From Myrica gale (taxonomy: Eukaryota > Streptophyta > Magnoliopsida > Fagales > Myricaceae), in the NCBI GenBank assembly GCA_963930655.1, contig OZ005610.1:1431001-1495000 (forward strand): 64,000 nucleotides of DNA. The letters are read 5' to 3'. The notes beneath the pieces are model-generated. The model was not told where the DNA came from. It did not search any database and saw only the letters and a program-made list of their open reading frames with translations. Shown piece after piece: positions 21,641 through 34,298 of this stretch. The position numbers and the translations under genes were made by a program. Numbering within the stretch: the first letter of the stretch is position 1; every line of letters begins with the position of its first letter.

Positions 21641-23931
21641 ATGGCAACTTCATCTCCGTCATCATTGTCTTCCTCAACGAAGAGATTGGCGAGCAGTCTC
21701 TGGACAATAGCATCGCGCATCTTCTTCCTCCTAACCATCCTTCAGATCCCTCTTTTCAGGTACAACGTTTTTTGGACTCTTCCTCACGTCACACTCCCTA
21801 CCCGCACAAACCCAATTTGCTAATTTGTTCTGTCTCTTCCATTCTTCAGTGCCCTATGTAGCCTGTTTTGTTTCATTCCAAGTATATTGTCTGTTTTGTC
21901 ATTCATTGCCCAATTTTTGTTTTCCCACGCTTGCTGTCTCGCACTCAAACTTGCTGCTCTTTGTGTCTTGGCATCTGGCTGTTGCTGATGAATCTCTCTA
22001 ACTTACGAAATCTCTAAAAGGAATTGAGGCTTTTTCAAAGCATTGAACATCTTTATACGTTATTAAATGACTACCCAAAATAAATATAGAATCTTAAGAG
22101 AGAAAATATAATGCCGTCATCAAATTCTTCAATTTGCAAGCAAAAATCTTGATCCTATCAATTGGTATCGTGGTTGATATATGAAAAAGTATACGGAGGA
22201 AAAGTAATTTGGGAGCCGCGTCGAGTTCTTGTCGAAATGTTATTATGCGACCTGTTTTTTTAGTAGAAAGTAGATTGTTTTCTCTGGTTTTCATGTTCAA
22301 GGGTCTGGATTTGTGTTGACCTTTTCATTTATTTATGTATTTTCCCCGTAACGTCTGTTTGGAATTTGAAGAAGGTGTTTCAATGTTTGAGCTTGTGATC
22401 TGTTCCGCTACACTTTCTTCATTGAAATAGCAACGGTACAGTGACTAAAGATCTTTGTCCTGATTGCATGGGTTTTTTTTTACCTCTCCATTTTTCTCAT
22501 TTTGTTTGAGGCGCGCCGAATAGAGAATGAAATGCCGAAATAGGGGAAGGGTTCCAAACCCCTTTTTTTTTGTTTAAGGGCTGCTTGCCCTACCGAAGTA
22601 CCATGAAAACAATGCAGTACTTTGTTGCAGCATTCGAGTTAGGGACTTTTTTTTTTACGTTGACAGGGTCCCATGCAGATCTGGAATGTGTACAACACCG
22701 TTGCATGTCACATCCTCCCAATTGATTGCAAGTGAAATCTTTCCAGTTGCTGTTGTGAAGACCCTTTTATTCCCTGGAGCCGTTGCACGTGGCCTTGTCA
22801 AGAACATGACTGCTCCAAGCTGGGATAACCTGCTAGAAATCTATAACTTGACCAGTGTGAAGGAAGCACCTGCACTAACTGATCTCCGACGCTTAGAGGT
22901 TCTGTTTCATAGTTATTCATTGCCTTTATAACGATTAATGATTCCTCAATACATGACTCTTGCCAAGCACACGACAGACTGATCAGGACAAAATACTCTG
23001 CACCTTCATCAATGAGGAACTATATTCGTTTGGTGTGCTTTATTTTCCCATCCATATTCCATCATATTAGTGCTCCATGTCATTGACGATGATTTGATAT
23101 CATTTTCAAGAACTTGAGTAATTGAGAATAGCATCAAGTTGGCAGCCATATCTTCTTTTGGTACTTACTAGCAGGCTTGATGGTGAGACATGCATCTGTA
23201 AGCAGACACACACATCCACACTTTAGTGTAGGTACCTGGGATTCTCTCCTGCAAATCTCGTCTGCCTGGACCAGTTTCACTGGTTCTCATTTTTCTCCAA
23301 TATTTTCTTATCAATTTGCGAAATTTTGGATTATTGGTAGATTCACCACAAATCAACCTTGCCTGTTTCCGACTCCTTGGGGTTGTTGTCATCAATCATC
23401 TCTGACCAAGGCAACATCCTTTGGCATTTCTTTCAGTGATACCTTCTCTATATTCCCTTGTATGATCAACGTCATTCTCAGGTTGAACCAGTTTAAGAGA
23501 AATAAAAAAATTGTGTTCTTTTAGGCCTGCTAGCTTGATCCTCTAGCTAGTGAAAGATTCAGATAGAAAGCTATGGAATTACTGACTGGTTCTGCTTTCA
23601 TTTATAATCTCCAAACAACTGCAGTATTCATTCACTGGTTGAATGAATATCTGTGCCTGTCCATTTCACTAATTTAAATGAATACCTGTGACTCAATTAG
23701 AATTTCTCATTTTAGCTGTCAGTTTTCTCATCTCGATGAATCTGATCTTTATTCCAGGTTCTTGCGGGAAGCTACTTCTGTGTGGCGGGAGCATTTGTGG
23801 GTCTTCTAAGACCAGGGAGGATGAGTATGTTTGGGACACTTCTTGTAATTTGGGGCCTCGTCAAGGAAGGGATTTTGGGAAAGCCAGCTAATACAGATCC
23901 TACAAAAGGCGTTTATGTCTATCGAATGTAA
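21641..23931 (+). CDS. Conserved plant membrane protein of unknown function (174 aa)
   Basis: Three exons (21641-21759, 22667-22898, 23758-23931) with GT-AG introns encode 174 aa ending GVYVYRM. After a Ser-rich N-terminus there is a hydrophobic segment (RIFFLLTILQIPLF, about residues 26-39). A middle part reads ASEIFPVAVVKTLLFPGAVARGL, and a second hydrophobic stretch near the C-terminus reads YFCVAGAFVGLL...GTLLVIWGLV. The gene-like intron structure, an open frame across all three exons and a clean stop argue that it is real. I do not recognise the family and assign no function. The protein is probably an integral membrane protein of an organelle or the ER. Its start lies only about 410 bp from the mirrored OCP3 exon, so their upstream regions may overlap. 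Confidence 0.8.
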
Positions 23932-24096
23932 CAGACAAGTAACAGACATTTAGCCGCTTGTCCAATTTTTCCTTGCTATCAAAGGGAGACGGAGGGCTGA
24001 TATTTTGGTGGGCAAAACACAATTCATCAACCAAGGAGCAATGGGCTATAGAGATTTTGGCGAGTATGACGATGATTCAGACACTGCAGAAGGTTC

Positions 24097-24330
24097 AATA
24101 CTCTGTTTCTTTTGAGTTTATACATTTGAATCCTCTGATTTCGCTTGAGTTTATACATGTCTGAACACAAACTACGCCCTTCCTCTTAAAGCTCAAAGAC
24201 TCAAAGTTGCTTATGTTTACTGTATCGTGATTTCTGGATACATATGGCATAACATTTGGCGAGTTTGACCCAGGATTTGATGATCTCGTTTTGACCTTTT
24301 TCGTTAGAGTCGACGTTTTTTTATGCAATT
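24097..24330. repeat. Dispersed repeat related to DUF247 upstream flanks (copy 1)
   Basis: A segment starting ATACTCTGTTTCTTTTGAG and including TTGCTTATG and GATTTCTGG recurs in diverged form at 26248-26470 and 34299-34510. There it precedes DUF247 remnants. Here no DUF247 coding sequence follows, so this copy may be what is left of another locus. Confidence 0.55.
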
Positions 24331-25700
24331 TTTCAATTATTGAATGAGGTCTTTGCTGGCATATTCTTAGGAAGCTCTGGCAAGTCGACGAAATGTAGAC
24401 CATGCGGATTTCAGTTGCCGCTTTTTCAGCGGAAAAAAGGTGGTCAGGTCACTGCCCCAGGTAAGTGTTATATGCAGCAATTGATGATTAATTGGAGAGT
24501 AAAAGCACGTAGAAGCTGAGTATCTTTTTCCCAAAGCCTCCAGTCCCTTTATGTTTTGGTCTGAATCTTTTTCCCTTTGTTGGTGACCAAAGAAAAAAAC
24601 AGAGGGAAAGGAAAAGACTTCCTACAACCAATTCAAATAATCCTCCTCTGACACTTTTCTGGACTTTTCTAGAGAGAGACGCTCCTCAATCTTTTTAGAA
24701 TTTTCTTCTTCTTGCGCCTGATCTCTCCTTCTCCCTTTCAGCTTGGCCGGTGGGAGGCTCTCTCCCTCCCCCTCCCGCCGCCCCCTTTCTCTCTCCGGTC
24801 GGACCTTTCCCAGTCAGTTTTGTTAGTTCTCTTGACTCCTTGTTGGTGGGGGTCTTTTGTTACGGAGAGATCCATAGGTGCCGGATCTCTTTGGATTGCT
24901 ATGTAGATCTTGATGCTTCCGATCGGTTTCTTTTGTCTCCGATCTACATTTTTTTAATGGCTCAATCCTCTTTTTGCTAGCGCAATGTGGCCCTCTTCCG
25001 TCTTTTGTCGGGAGTTCTTGTGTGCTCCACTTCCTTTGGCTCTTTCAGGTGCGATCTATGCGGGTTTCAGGACTAAGGTGTCATCGTCACCTTCTCCTTC
25101 GGCAGGCTCGCCGCCTCTGGTGGCTTTGGGATAGCTGGGTCTTTTGACCCTTTTCGGTTAGCTGGACTTTTTGTCCACTTTCTCTTTGTAGGCCTTGTGC
25201 CGTTTGCCCTCATGCCTGCCCCTGTAGTTGTGTTTGTTAAGGGTACGTTGTTTGTATTTCCTTTCCTGTAAATGTTATCTTCGTGCTTGCACATAGAAAA
25301 AAATAATAATAATCTCCCTCTTGGTTTTGATTAAGGAACCCATTCTTAAATATTCTTCTTGTTTTTCCTCTTCCACATCATTACTAATAATAATGAAGAG
25401 ACATGCAATTGGTCAAAGGTATTTCCAAATCAAAATTCTTGCAAACACCAAGAAGCATTCATTCTTAGCATAAATAAACCCCCTGCGAGTCGCCCACAAA
25501 AAAAAAGGGAAAAAAAGTCTCTTCCCTGCAAACTTACAGCACGAATATGACACCATTTAGAAAAAAACAAAAAACAAGAGGAGATAGCTACGTATGAGAG
25601 GACCGCGTAGATTCGACTCGGGTTTCTGAAAAATTTGAAAAAACTGGTAGGAGTTTTGTGAAAAAATGTTGAGTTTGCCAAAGAAGTGCGAGAATTTATA
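24331..25700. other. Intergenic DNA, possible retroposed sequence
   Basis: No gene supported. A GC-richer block from about 24660 to 25290 ends in an A-rich tail (AAAAAAATAATAATAAT), which would fit a retroposed fragment such as a LINE 3' end. I recognise no reverse transcriptase and see no convincing target duplication. Confidence 0.3.
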
Positions 25701-25709
25701 AAAAAAATT

Positions 25710-26213
25710 GATTAGGATTAAATATACTTTATACCCTTTCTGTTTGAGGTATTAACACATTATACTCTAATGTTTTATTTTTAAGACATTGAACTCATTA
25801 TATTATTATCTCCAACGATTTACACCCTGGAGTGAAATTTAACAATAAATTATACGATAATTGTGTGCAAATATCTTTCACGTAACCTCAGTCCATGTCA
25901 GATTAGCATATTGCCCTTGAATCTCAAATAAGTCATAATTAAATAAGCTTAAAAATTCAATAGGCAAAAATCTTGACTTGTTTGAAACTCCTTTAATCAT
26001 GACTTGTTAAAAATTCAAGGGCAATATAGTAATTTGACAGAGACTAAGGTCAAGTGAGATATAAGTGTAAACGATTGCCGTCTAATTTGATTTCAAGTGC
26101 AAATCCTTGGGAGAGATAACATAATGCTTAATGTCTCAAAATAAAACATCGAGATGCAATGTGTCAACACTTCTAAATATAAACAGTGCAAAGTGTATTT
26201 AACCAAATTAACT
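25710..26213. mobile_element. Foldback MITE (about 500 bp)
   Basis: The two halves are imperfect inverted copies of one another. The left end reads TTAGGATTAAATATACTTT and the right end, read inward, reads TTAATTTGGTTAAATACACTTT. Internal paired blocks include ATGTTTTATTTTTAAGACATT with its counterpart. The long imperfect hairpin and lack of ORF fit a plant foldback element, probably MULE-related. Target duplication was not resolved. Confidence 0.65.
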
Positions 26214-26559
26214 GTCTCCTAAATAAGGTGCTTAACAAATACCTAGTGACGTACTCTGTTTCTCTTGAGGTTTTACATTTCTGTCCTCTGACACCCTTTG
26301 GGTTATATGTTATTATGTTTTAACATTTACTGCAACTTCCATGTGAACCAAGTTGCTTATGGTCATTGAACTATTGATTTCTGGTTGTGGCATGACATAT
26401 CGCAAGTTTGAGCCTCGATTTGATCTTGTTTTGAACTTTTTTCAACAGAACCCTAACAGCTGAAACTTGTAGTCATATGATTTGATAACACAGAAGCATT
26501 GAGTTTAACCAAATGGCCATGATGATGGCGATAATTCTAACATCTTCCAAAAATACTTG

Positions 26560-27535
26560 CAAATGAATGTTCGAGGGGTAACCGACCAGAACAATTCTAT
26601 CTACAATTTGAACTGCATCACGAGTATATCGAACCATCTTCCCACAAACATTTCATAACTATAAATCATTTTTGCCTTTTCTACGCTCTCCAAATTCTCA
26701 AACTTAGGGTACAACTCCCAGAAAGAAGAATATCTACGAGACTATGACAACACTGCAACAAACTCCTCTTCCCAAAAGGTTTGGTGCGTGCTCTTTTGTT
26801 TTTTGTTTTGGGACCCGACTCTATTTGGTTTTGAATATGATCTTTAAGCTAGTTTTGAACCCCTTGTTCTGAGACACTGCAACAAACTCCTCTTCCCAAA
26901 AGATTTCTGCCTCTTCTGCTAAAGGTGAACACTTTGTTGATCTTCTGAGACACATACTAGTGCCTTTTAAAACAATGAATAAAAGGACAGTTCGGACATC
27001 AATCACGCCCTCTATGACATACCTACACTAGGCTGGTGTCTGGTTTTAGGGGGTATCAAGCAACAATCTTTTGGACATACAATTTGCTAAAGGGATTCTG
27101 AAAATGCCAAAACTTACTATAGGTCCCAGTATAGAACTCCTAATCTGCAATATTGTCGCCTTTGAGCGTTGTCACCGTCTGGACCCTTACATGAATGATT
27201 TTGTGATCATCATGGATCAGCTCGTTAACACTTCTAAGGATGTGGACTTATTGGTCGAGCATGGAATTATGGTGAATTTGCAAGCGGACAGCAATGAAGC
27301 TGCATATATTATTAACAAACTTGCTTCTGGGTCTTGTATGAGAAATAACTTCTACTTTGCTAATCTTTCTAAAGAACTGGAGGTTTACTGCAGCAAATCC
27401 TTGCACAAGTGGAAGACAAACTTGAAGCAAAATTATTTCAACACACCATGAGCTGTCATTTCTTTCATTGCAGCTGTTGTTCTCCTTCTACTCACTCTCA
27501 TCCAAACCGTCAGTTTTGTTATCTCCATCAGCTAG
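26560..27535 (+). pseudogene. DUF247 gene, internally deleted copy (a)
   Basis: This copy keeps upstream/5' UTR sequence (26570-26815, matching the reverse complement of 29838-30050) joined to the C-terminal half of a DUF247 (UPF0481) protein (about 26900-27535). Recognisable stretches are GEHFVDLLRHILVP, LDIQFAKGILKMPK, IVAFERCHRLDPYMNDF and the terminal hydrophobic segment ending in a TAG stop at 27533-27535. Roughly 1 kb of coding sequence is missing compared with copy (b). Two in-frame TAG codons just before LDIQFAKG and a TGA in place of the Trp of FNTPW also break it. DUF247 proteins are plant-specific, carry a C-terminal membrane anchor and are mostly of unknown function; some grass members act in self-incompatibility. 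Confidence 0.85.
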
Positions 27536-28003
27536 GCGAAAGCAACCTCGGAATGTAACCGTTTCATCACTCCATGGTGGTTTTTCTATTATTGCTGCAG
27601 TTAATACTTCTTGTGGCGAATGCATTTGTCTGTTATCTACCATCTCATGGTCTGCTAGTTACTTCAAGAATCAGTTTTCTTATTTGACTCTTTGATAAGA
27701 CATTACTATTACTTATCAAAAAAAGAAAAAGAAAAAGAAAAAAAGACATTACTATTAAATTTGACAGCAATACATCGTGCTCTGATTGTATTTCTGTAAA
27801 CTATCTTCATTGAGTACGTAATGCTACAAAAATCAATGCACCTGGTTGAGACATTTTATCGAGCATATTGGTGGACGTATTTTGTCACCATTTCATAACT
27901 GGTTCGATATTATTTTGACAAGAACCATCGGAATTTTTGACCCGAATTTGGACCGATTCGTACTTAGACCAGTAAAATAGTCAGGTTGCAGCCTTGTTTT
28001 CGC

Positions 28004-29529
28004 CTAGACTATGGGGATGAGAGTACTCACCGTTTGTATGAGAGTGAGTGAGAGGAGAACAAAAGTTGCAATAAAAGAAATTATGGCCCATGGGGTGTTG
28101 AAATAATTTTGTTTCAAGTTTGCTTTCCACTTGTGCCAGGATTTGCTGCAGTAAGCCTCCAGTTTGTTAGAAAGACTAGCAAAGTAGAAGTTATTCCTCA
28201 TACAAGACCCAACATCAAGTTTGTTAATAATATTTGCAGCTTCATTGCTGTCAGCTACCAAATTCACCAGAATTTCATGCTCGAACAATAAATCCACATC
28301 CTTAAAAGTGTTAACGAGGTGATCCATGATGATCACAAAATCATTCATGTATGGGTCCAGACGGTGACAATGCTCAAAGGCGACAATATTTCGGATTAGA
28401 AGTTCTATACCGGGACCTATAGTAAGTTTTGACATTTCTATAATCACTTTAGCGAATTGTATGTCCAAAATATTGTTGTTTGATACCCCCTGAAGCTGGA
28501 CACCAGCCTAGTGTAGGTATGTCATAGAGGGCGTGGTTGATGTCGCAACTGTCCTTTTATTCATTGCTTGAGAAGGTACTAGTATGTGTCTCAGAAGATC
28601 AACGAAGTGTTCACCTTTAGCAGAAGAGGCAGAAGAGATCCTTTTGCCTTGTGCTCTCGTCAAACACCCCGTCATCGTAAAGAAACTAAATGACAGCTTT
28701 GTGATGGAAAGTCTTCTTGATGGGCAAGGTAGAATATTGTAGAGATCTTCAAGAATGAAAAATGGTACCTGATTTTCTAGCATCAACATGTCAGGCCATA
28801 CATCCTGTATCCTCCTTGATTTATTAAATATAGGGTCATTTCCATCCTGCGGTTTAGTTGAGTAGGAACATGTTGAGACATCCTGGTTACTATCACCTTT
28901 CTGGGGAGTTGAATTGGACCTTGGTGGGGCATTGCGGTTATTTTCACCTCTTTGTATTTCCTCATCGGACCTCAGTAAGACCTCAACGAGGAAGGCTGCA
29001 TCCACTAGAATGATCTTAACAAATTCCTCACGATTAAATGGAATGGTTTCTGCATAATAACCCCGCAGTCTTGCTTCCTTCTGCTTCATAAGTCCAATAA
29101 AGAACTTCAAGCTTTCCCCTGTCCTCTCAATAAAAGCTTTCAGGTACCTCATTTTATATTCTTCCATGGCCTTTAAGCCTTCTCCTCCATAGTGAAGCCA
29201 GCCAATGGATACCAACTGAGGTGCATATGCTTTTTCTTTGACATGACGTAGTCGCTTAGGAACTCTGTAGATACTGCACTCCGAGGATAAGCAACGCAAT
29301 CTCCCAACTCTATTTTCATGGACTTTACCAATGCATCAAAATGGTTCTCTATGTCAAATGAAGCCCGCTTACCTCTGTCTGTTTGTTGTCGTTCTATTTC
29401 AGCAACTACAAATGGATCAAACATTTTCAACTCCTTCGTCATTGGATCTACAAATGGATCAAAACTGTTCTTATCCGTTGTCATTGAGTCTGCAACTAAC
29501 GGATCAATGCTTCCAAATTCCTTTGTCAA
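28004..29529 (-). pseudogene. DUF247 gene, near full-length broken copy (b)
   Basis: Minus-strand DUF247 (UPF0481) gene without introns. The N-terminal part runs from about 29529 (MTKEFGSIDPLVAD). A one-base frame change near 29290 moves the reading to RCLSSECSIYRVPKRLRHV and the main domain (KAMEEYKMRYLKAFIERT, ETIPFNREEFVKIILVDAAF, LMLENQVPFFILEDLY). An in-frame TAG at 28511-28513 separates it from LDIQFAKVIIEMSK and the C-terminal membrane segment WAIISFIATFVLLSLTLIQ, ending at 28004. So the copy has at least two breaks, and neither half is likely to act alone. The TAG is shared with copy (a), which shows the lesion predates their duplication. The family's function is largely unknown. Confidence 0.87.
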
Positions 29530-31256
29530 TTGGATCAGGTGCTACTAATAAGATGAAAGAGATATTCCTCAGGTACTCATTACAGAATTACTCTAGGGTG
29601 GTTGAGTTCAGACTTTAGAAATAAAATTAAGAGCACAAACTACAAATTCAAAAGCCCTGGCGATGTAAATCAGCGCCAAAATACTATCCAAAATTCATTT
29701 TCATTGAGCAAATATAAAGAAACATAGAATAGTTCATTCATTTAGTTACAGGAGATAACTACACCAAAAACAACTGAACAAGGGGTGCAAAACTAACATT
29801 GAGACCAGATTCAAAATCAAATAGAGCCGGGTCAAAGAGCACGCACCAAACCTCTTGGGAAGAGGAGTTTGTTGCAGTGTTGTCGTAGTCTCGTAGATAT
29901 TCTTCTTTCTGGAAGTTGTTCACTAAGTTTGAGATTTTGGAGAGCGTAGAAAAGGCAAAAATGATTTGTAGTTATGAAATGTTTGTGGGAAGATAGTTCG
30001 ATATACTTGTGAGACCGTTCAAATTGTAGATAGAATTGTTGATTAGCAGCCTAGCCCAATTGCCTAGAGAAGAAAAAGCCTAGTGTCAATTCCATAGGAC
30101 AGTACTTTGATTGTTTTGCAAGCTATAAATCATCCTGCCATTGTCCTGGCATTTTATCATGTGAATCATCTTACTCGAGTGCATAATGCTTGTAAAATCT
30201 GCTTTGATCAAGTTAAGATGCCAATTTGATACCTCAAAAAATAACGCCATACCATATGATTCATTTGGCTGAGGTTCCAAGTCTAAGATGCTTGGCTACA
30301 GTGCTCAAGAAATTTTGGAGAAGACACTGGAATTACGCCATACCATATGATTAATTTGGGTGAGCAATTGAAATACGAAGTACGTCATTGAAAAGGATAA
30401 AGACAGAATATGGCTTATATTGTCTTCAGTGTTTTAGAGTTCAGATGTACGAACTTCTGCAGTAAAGAAGCTACTTAGTTAGTTAACCAAGCTGAAAGTA
30501 AAAACTGAAGTTTCAGACTTTTTGGTGATTTTTTTTTTGAAGAAAGATGATGGTACCTCAAAACTTTATTCATCAACTGCTAATGTCTTACACTTCACTG
30601 GCTAGAAAACTAAACTTTTAGGATCAAAACCCAAGTTTCAGGATTGGATGTACGTTTGCTGGTTTTGCTGCTTTATTCACTTCTCTTTTGGTTGAACTTC
30701 CCCACATGCCCAACAGAAAAACATAATCCAATAGCAGCATTTTAGTGCTAAAATTTTGCTGACATTTTATCGAACGTGTTGGTGCACGTACTCTGATGCA
30801 CCCTATATGATTTACTGGAGATGCCAAATTCGCAGGTTGATAATATCCGGAGAAGATACTTGGTACTTTGCATAATGGATGTTCTCCCTTGTTCTTGTTC
30901 TGTTCGCTTAAGCCCTTCGTTAAAGAGGAAAAAAGAAAAGAAAAGACAACCCATATAAAGCAAAGAGAGAGGAGGCATGGGAAATGAGCTAGTTCAGCTT
31001 TAGAAGCTAAAGTTCACACCCCAAGGAATTATACACGAATGAGTATATACATAATATATATGGATGCACTGAAACTAAATTATAAGTGCGTTGCAATTTT
31101 AGTTAGTGAAGTATCGTAGTACGATTTACAGTTGATATATTAGAGTATTCTGCCAAGAACAAAATTGGACGGTTGAATACAATCTCCAATCCCACTTGGC
31201 CATATTTTATTGTCTTGACAATTCTCCAGTTGGCAACTGGATCGTTCACGAGGCCG
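29530..31256. other. Flank of DUF247 copy (b) and intergenic DNA
   Basis: 29838-30050 is the inverted partner of 26570-26815. Block 30025-30090 is repeated in inverted form near 37450-37510, downstream of DUF247 copy (c). No ORF beyond this is supported. A short stretch near 30540-30830 has a T-rich start, but I cannot classify it. Confidence 0.5.
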
Positions 31257-33624
31257 CAGTGGCGGAACCAGGAATGAAAATCAACCCGGGCGAACTTTTA
31301 AAGCAAAATGACTGATTTTTTTCCCATACGTAATGTAAAAAATTGTCTTAGAGTTACAAGTGCTGACACCAAATCTCAACATTTGAACAATTAAGAGTAA
31401 TAGCAAACAAGATTGGGTTCAACTAAGGTTGTCCTAGGCTCAACAACATCACAATCCAACCTAAAAACTACTACACAAATAACATCACTTCCTCTGGTTT
31501 CCTTCACAATCCAGCCTAGAGTTAAGCAAGAAATGAAAAAAAGTTTTAAAGAAAGGAGATTACCTACCGCAAATGTCCTTCCAGCAAATAAGCAAGTATA
31601 TTGGCAAAGTTCAAATGTGCTTCCAGCAATAGATTTTGATCTTCACTACACAAATCCACATAAAGAACAATTAGTTAACAATTTATGATATCTTGTATCT
31701 ACCAACAATCATAAAGACAAAAGTCCTTAGACATCAGTACTAAAAACTAATGTGCCCTGACTTGGAATGAGGATATGTGCAATGATCGATGCTGCAGCTG
31801 GAGATCACTTCTGTCAAAGTACCAGATAGATAATGTTGAAGTGATCAACCAAGCATGCCAGCAGCGTCGAAACATATGCTTCCACATATGAAGGAAGGGT
31901 GAGATATAGGGAGGTAAAGAGGAAAGCATACCATAAATTAGCATTAAAAAAAACCGTGCAATTGACTAGTATAATCCAAACCAGCCCAATTATAAGGTTT
32001 TACAAGCAAAGGTTACAAATGTAGGTAAGTGTTAATGGGATGAAAAATCGTGTACACTGATTATTGATGAGACACATAATCCACTCAGCAAATACTATGA
32101 GGAAATGAGTGTTCTATCACAGTCATTGCTTGAATTGCCATTGAGAACTTAAGATGCCTTTGTTTTTTTTTTCAAAATACAAAAGGAGGGCAACAGGAAC
32201 CATGGCCCCTGCATTATCCCTGCCCTCCACCCACTATTTGAAGACCAGATAAAGCATGAATTGAAAAATTTACAGATATTGCATTTTGAAGTTCTCATCT
32301 AAAGTTGACACAACTGCAATTGCCACAATCCTAAATCTGTAGGATGGAATAAAAAAACATCCCATGCAATCTAATTAACAAACTGCTATCATCACTACTC
32401 TGCCTGAAGTAAATTTATGAGACTGTATTAAATAAAATGGTCGTGTGATATGATACTGGACAATCAAGATCTCATTGTATTACGACTTACAATACCATAA
32501 CCAGTAGAGCAGTCATAGCACCATAACTAACAACAACAATTGCTATTGCAATGAAATTTCAGAATATGAAGAAGAAAAAAGGAGCGAATTACTTTGCTGT
32601 CATTTTACTTCAAAAACATAAACATACACACTGAATCGGCCAAAAATGGAAGAATAATATAAATCAGTTATAACTTATAAGTCTGAAATTTGTTGATTGT
32701 GGACAGACGCGTACAACGTACTCTTAACACATTCAATTTGATCATACACATCCGGAAAAAAATGATTTTCCAGTTACATTTATACCATGAAGCTGGATGC
32801 TAATAAATTATACGCATAACTACTCTCTGCAAAATATTACCCTCTAAACATACATGTTTGATGAAATGTCTCACCCAAAAAAAGAAGAAGAAAAAAGATG
32901 GAAGCTAATATTGTCGTGCCGGTACCTCAAGAGACCGAAGGCTGAAGGCTGAAGCGAAGGCGCCGGCGGTGAGCTGAAGATTGCAAAGGGACTTGAAGCT
33001 TCTGGTCAACAATTCATTTGGGCGGTTAGAAAAGAAAATAATAATGGAGAAGAAGGATGGCTGCCTGAAGGATTTAAGAAGAGCATGGAAAGTAAAAGGA
33101 CTAGTCATAAGAGGAGAAAATCGTGGACGAGCAATATTGTAGGCGGCATAAGATGGGGGCTGATTTTGGGTAGAGATTTGGGAGAACAATAGATAGAGGA
33201 CGATTGCGTGGGATTAGGGATTTGGTTGGGGAGGTTTTGAGAGAGAATGGATCAGGAAGATTAGGGATTAGAGATTTTGAACAAAGGGGAAGAAGGGGTT
33301 GGGAGGGATTTTGCATAAGGGAAGGATTTGTTTTTTACCATAGCTGACGTGGATTTTTTTAAATGACACAGCCAATTTTACTTACCTGGCAGGGTGGGCT
33401 GATTTGGCGCTTGATGACATGCGAGAGAAAATCGTGGATGAGCAATAATTTGTAGCGGCTTTGTTGCAGTGAAAGCATGCCTATATCACCCGGGCGGGCT
33501 TATGTTGGTCTGGACCAACCAGGGCAGCCCAGGGAACTTATTATTTAAAAAAAAATACATAATTTTTTTTCAGGTATGCACCCCGGGCGGCCGCCCAAGT
33601 TCGCCCGGGCCTGGGTCCGCCCGA
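31257..33624. mobile_element. hAT-like non-autonomous element carrying a UGT gene fragment
   Basis: The left end reads CAGTGGCGGAACCAGG. The right end, read inward, is CGTCGGGCGGACCCAGG, a recognisable plant hAT terminus. Both ends are followed by CCCGGGCGAACTT-type subterminal sequence. The flanks share only ACGAGG, so the target duplication is uncertain and the right tip may be eroded. There is no transposase. Inside, 32967-33118 encodes part of a UDP-glycosyltransferase on the plus strand. The rest is AT-rich without recognised coding sequence. The size is about 2.4 kb. Confidence 0.65.
32967..33118 (+). pseudogene. UDP-glycosyltransferase (GT1) gene fragment
   Basis: The plus strand reads [19 protein letters not shown], then [16 protein letters not shown]. 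This matches the region of plant family-1 UGTs just before the PSPG box. Directly after this, one extra A shifts the frame; in the next frame the sequence reads GLVIRG, the expected continuation. No PSPG motif, start or other exons are present. It lies inside the hAT-like element and is most simply a captured fragment. Confidence 0.82.
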
Positions 33625-33885
33625 CGAGGGAGAAGGAATTTGAAAATTCATGTTCCTACTTGAGCATGTAAGCGGCTACATGCACTTCATCAATGTTTCT
33701 AGCCAGAAGGTTGAGAACCAAGTTTTGTCTGCAATGCTGCTCTGGGCCCTGCATTGGATAAGTTTTATGTTGGGGACGATAACTTCGGATCTAGAAAAGT
33801 ACACTGTACAATAATTGACTTGCCCCTTTTGTTTTTTTGTTTTCTTTTTGTGAAAGTCTGCCTTGACTTTTAGAGGAACTTGGGT

Positions 33886-34172
33886 TATGTTCGTTTTAAG
33901 TAAAAATGTAGAATTTTAGAGAAGTTGTGAATATTTATGTTGAATAGTATTTTATTGGTGTTTGTGTAAAGTGGAGAGAGAAATAATTTGATGTAATTGT
34001 TTAATAAAAAAATATTAGAGTTATGTGAAAAAGTATAAAGAGAGAAAATTTATGTTGAATAAAAAATTATTAGAGATTATATAAAATGTACTGGTGTTTA
34101 TGTTTGAATTCTGAATATGTTCGGTAGTAATTTTATGAATATACTCCTGAATAAAAAGTTTAAAAATGAACA
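33886..34172. mobile_element. AT-rich MITE-like element with TATGTTCGTTTT-type ends
   Basis: It starts GGTTATGTTCGTTTTAAG and ends with AAAAATGAACATATCC, so the ends are imperfect inverted repeats of about 13 bp. The ends resemble those of the element at 35916-36461 (GGTGATGTTCGTTTTG). No ORF. Confidence 0.55.
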
Positions 34173-34298
34173 TATCCCTGTTTCTTATAAATGGAAAAGA
34201 GTGACTCTGATATCAAAAGGAGAGGGAGCTCTGGCCTTTCCTGGCAACGTGTCGGGTTATCTACCAGAGGCTAAATAAAACTCACTCCTTCATAGCAG

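Noticed and set aside
24660-25290. LINE 3' end with A-rich tail
   Set aside because: No reverse transcriptase sequence and no convincing target duplication were found.
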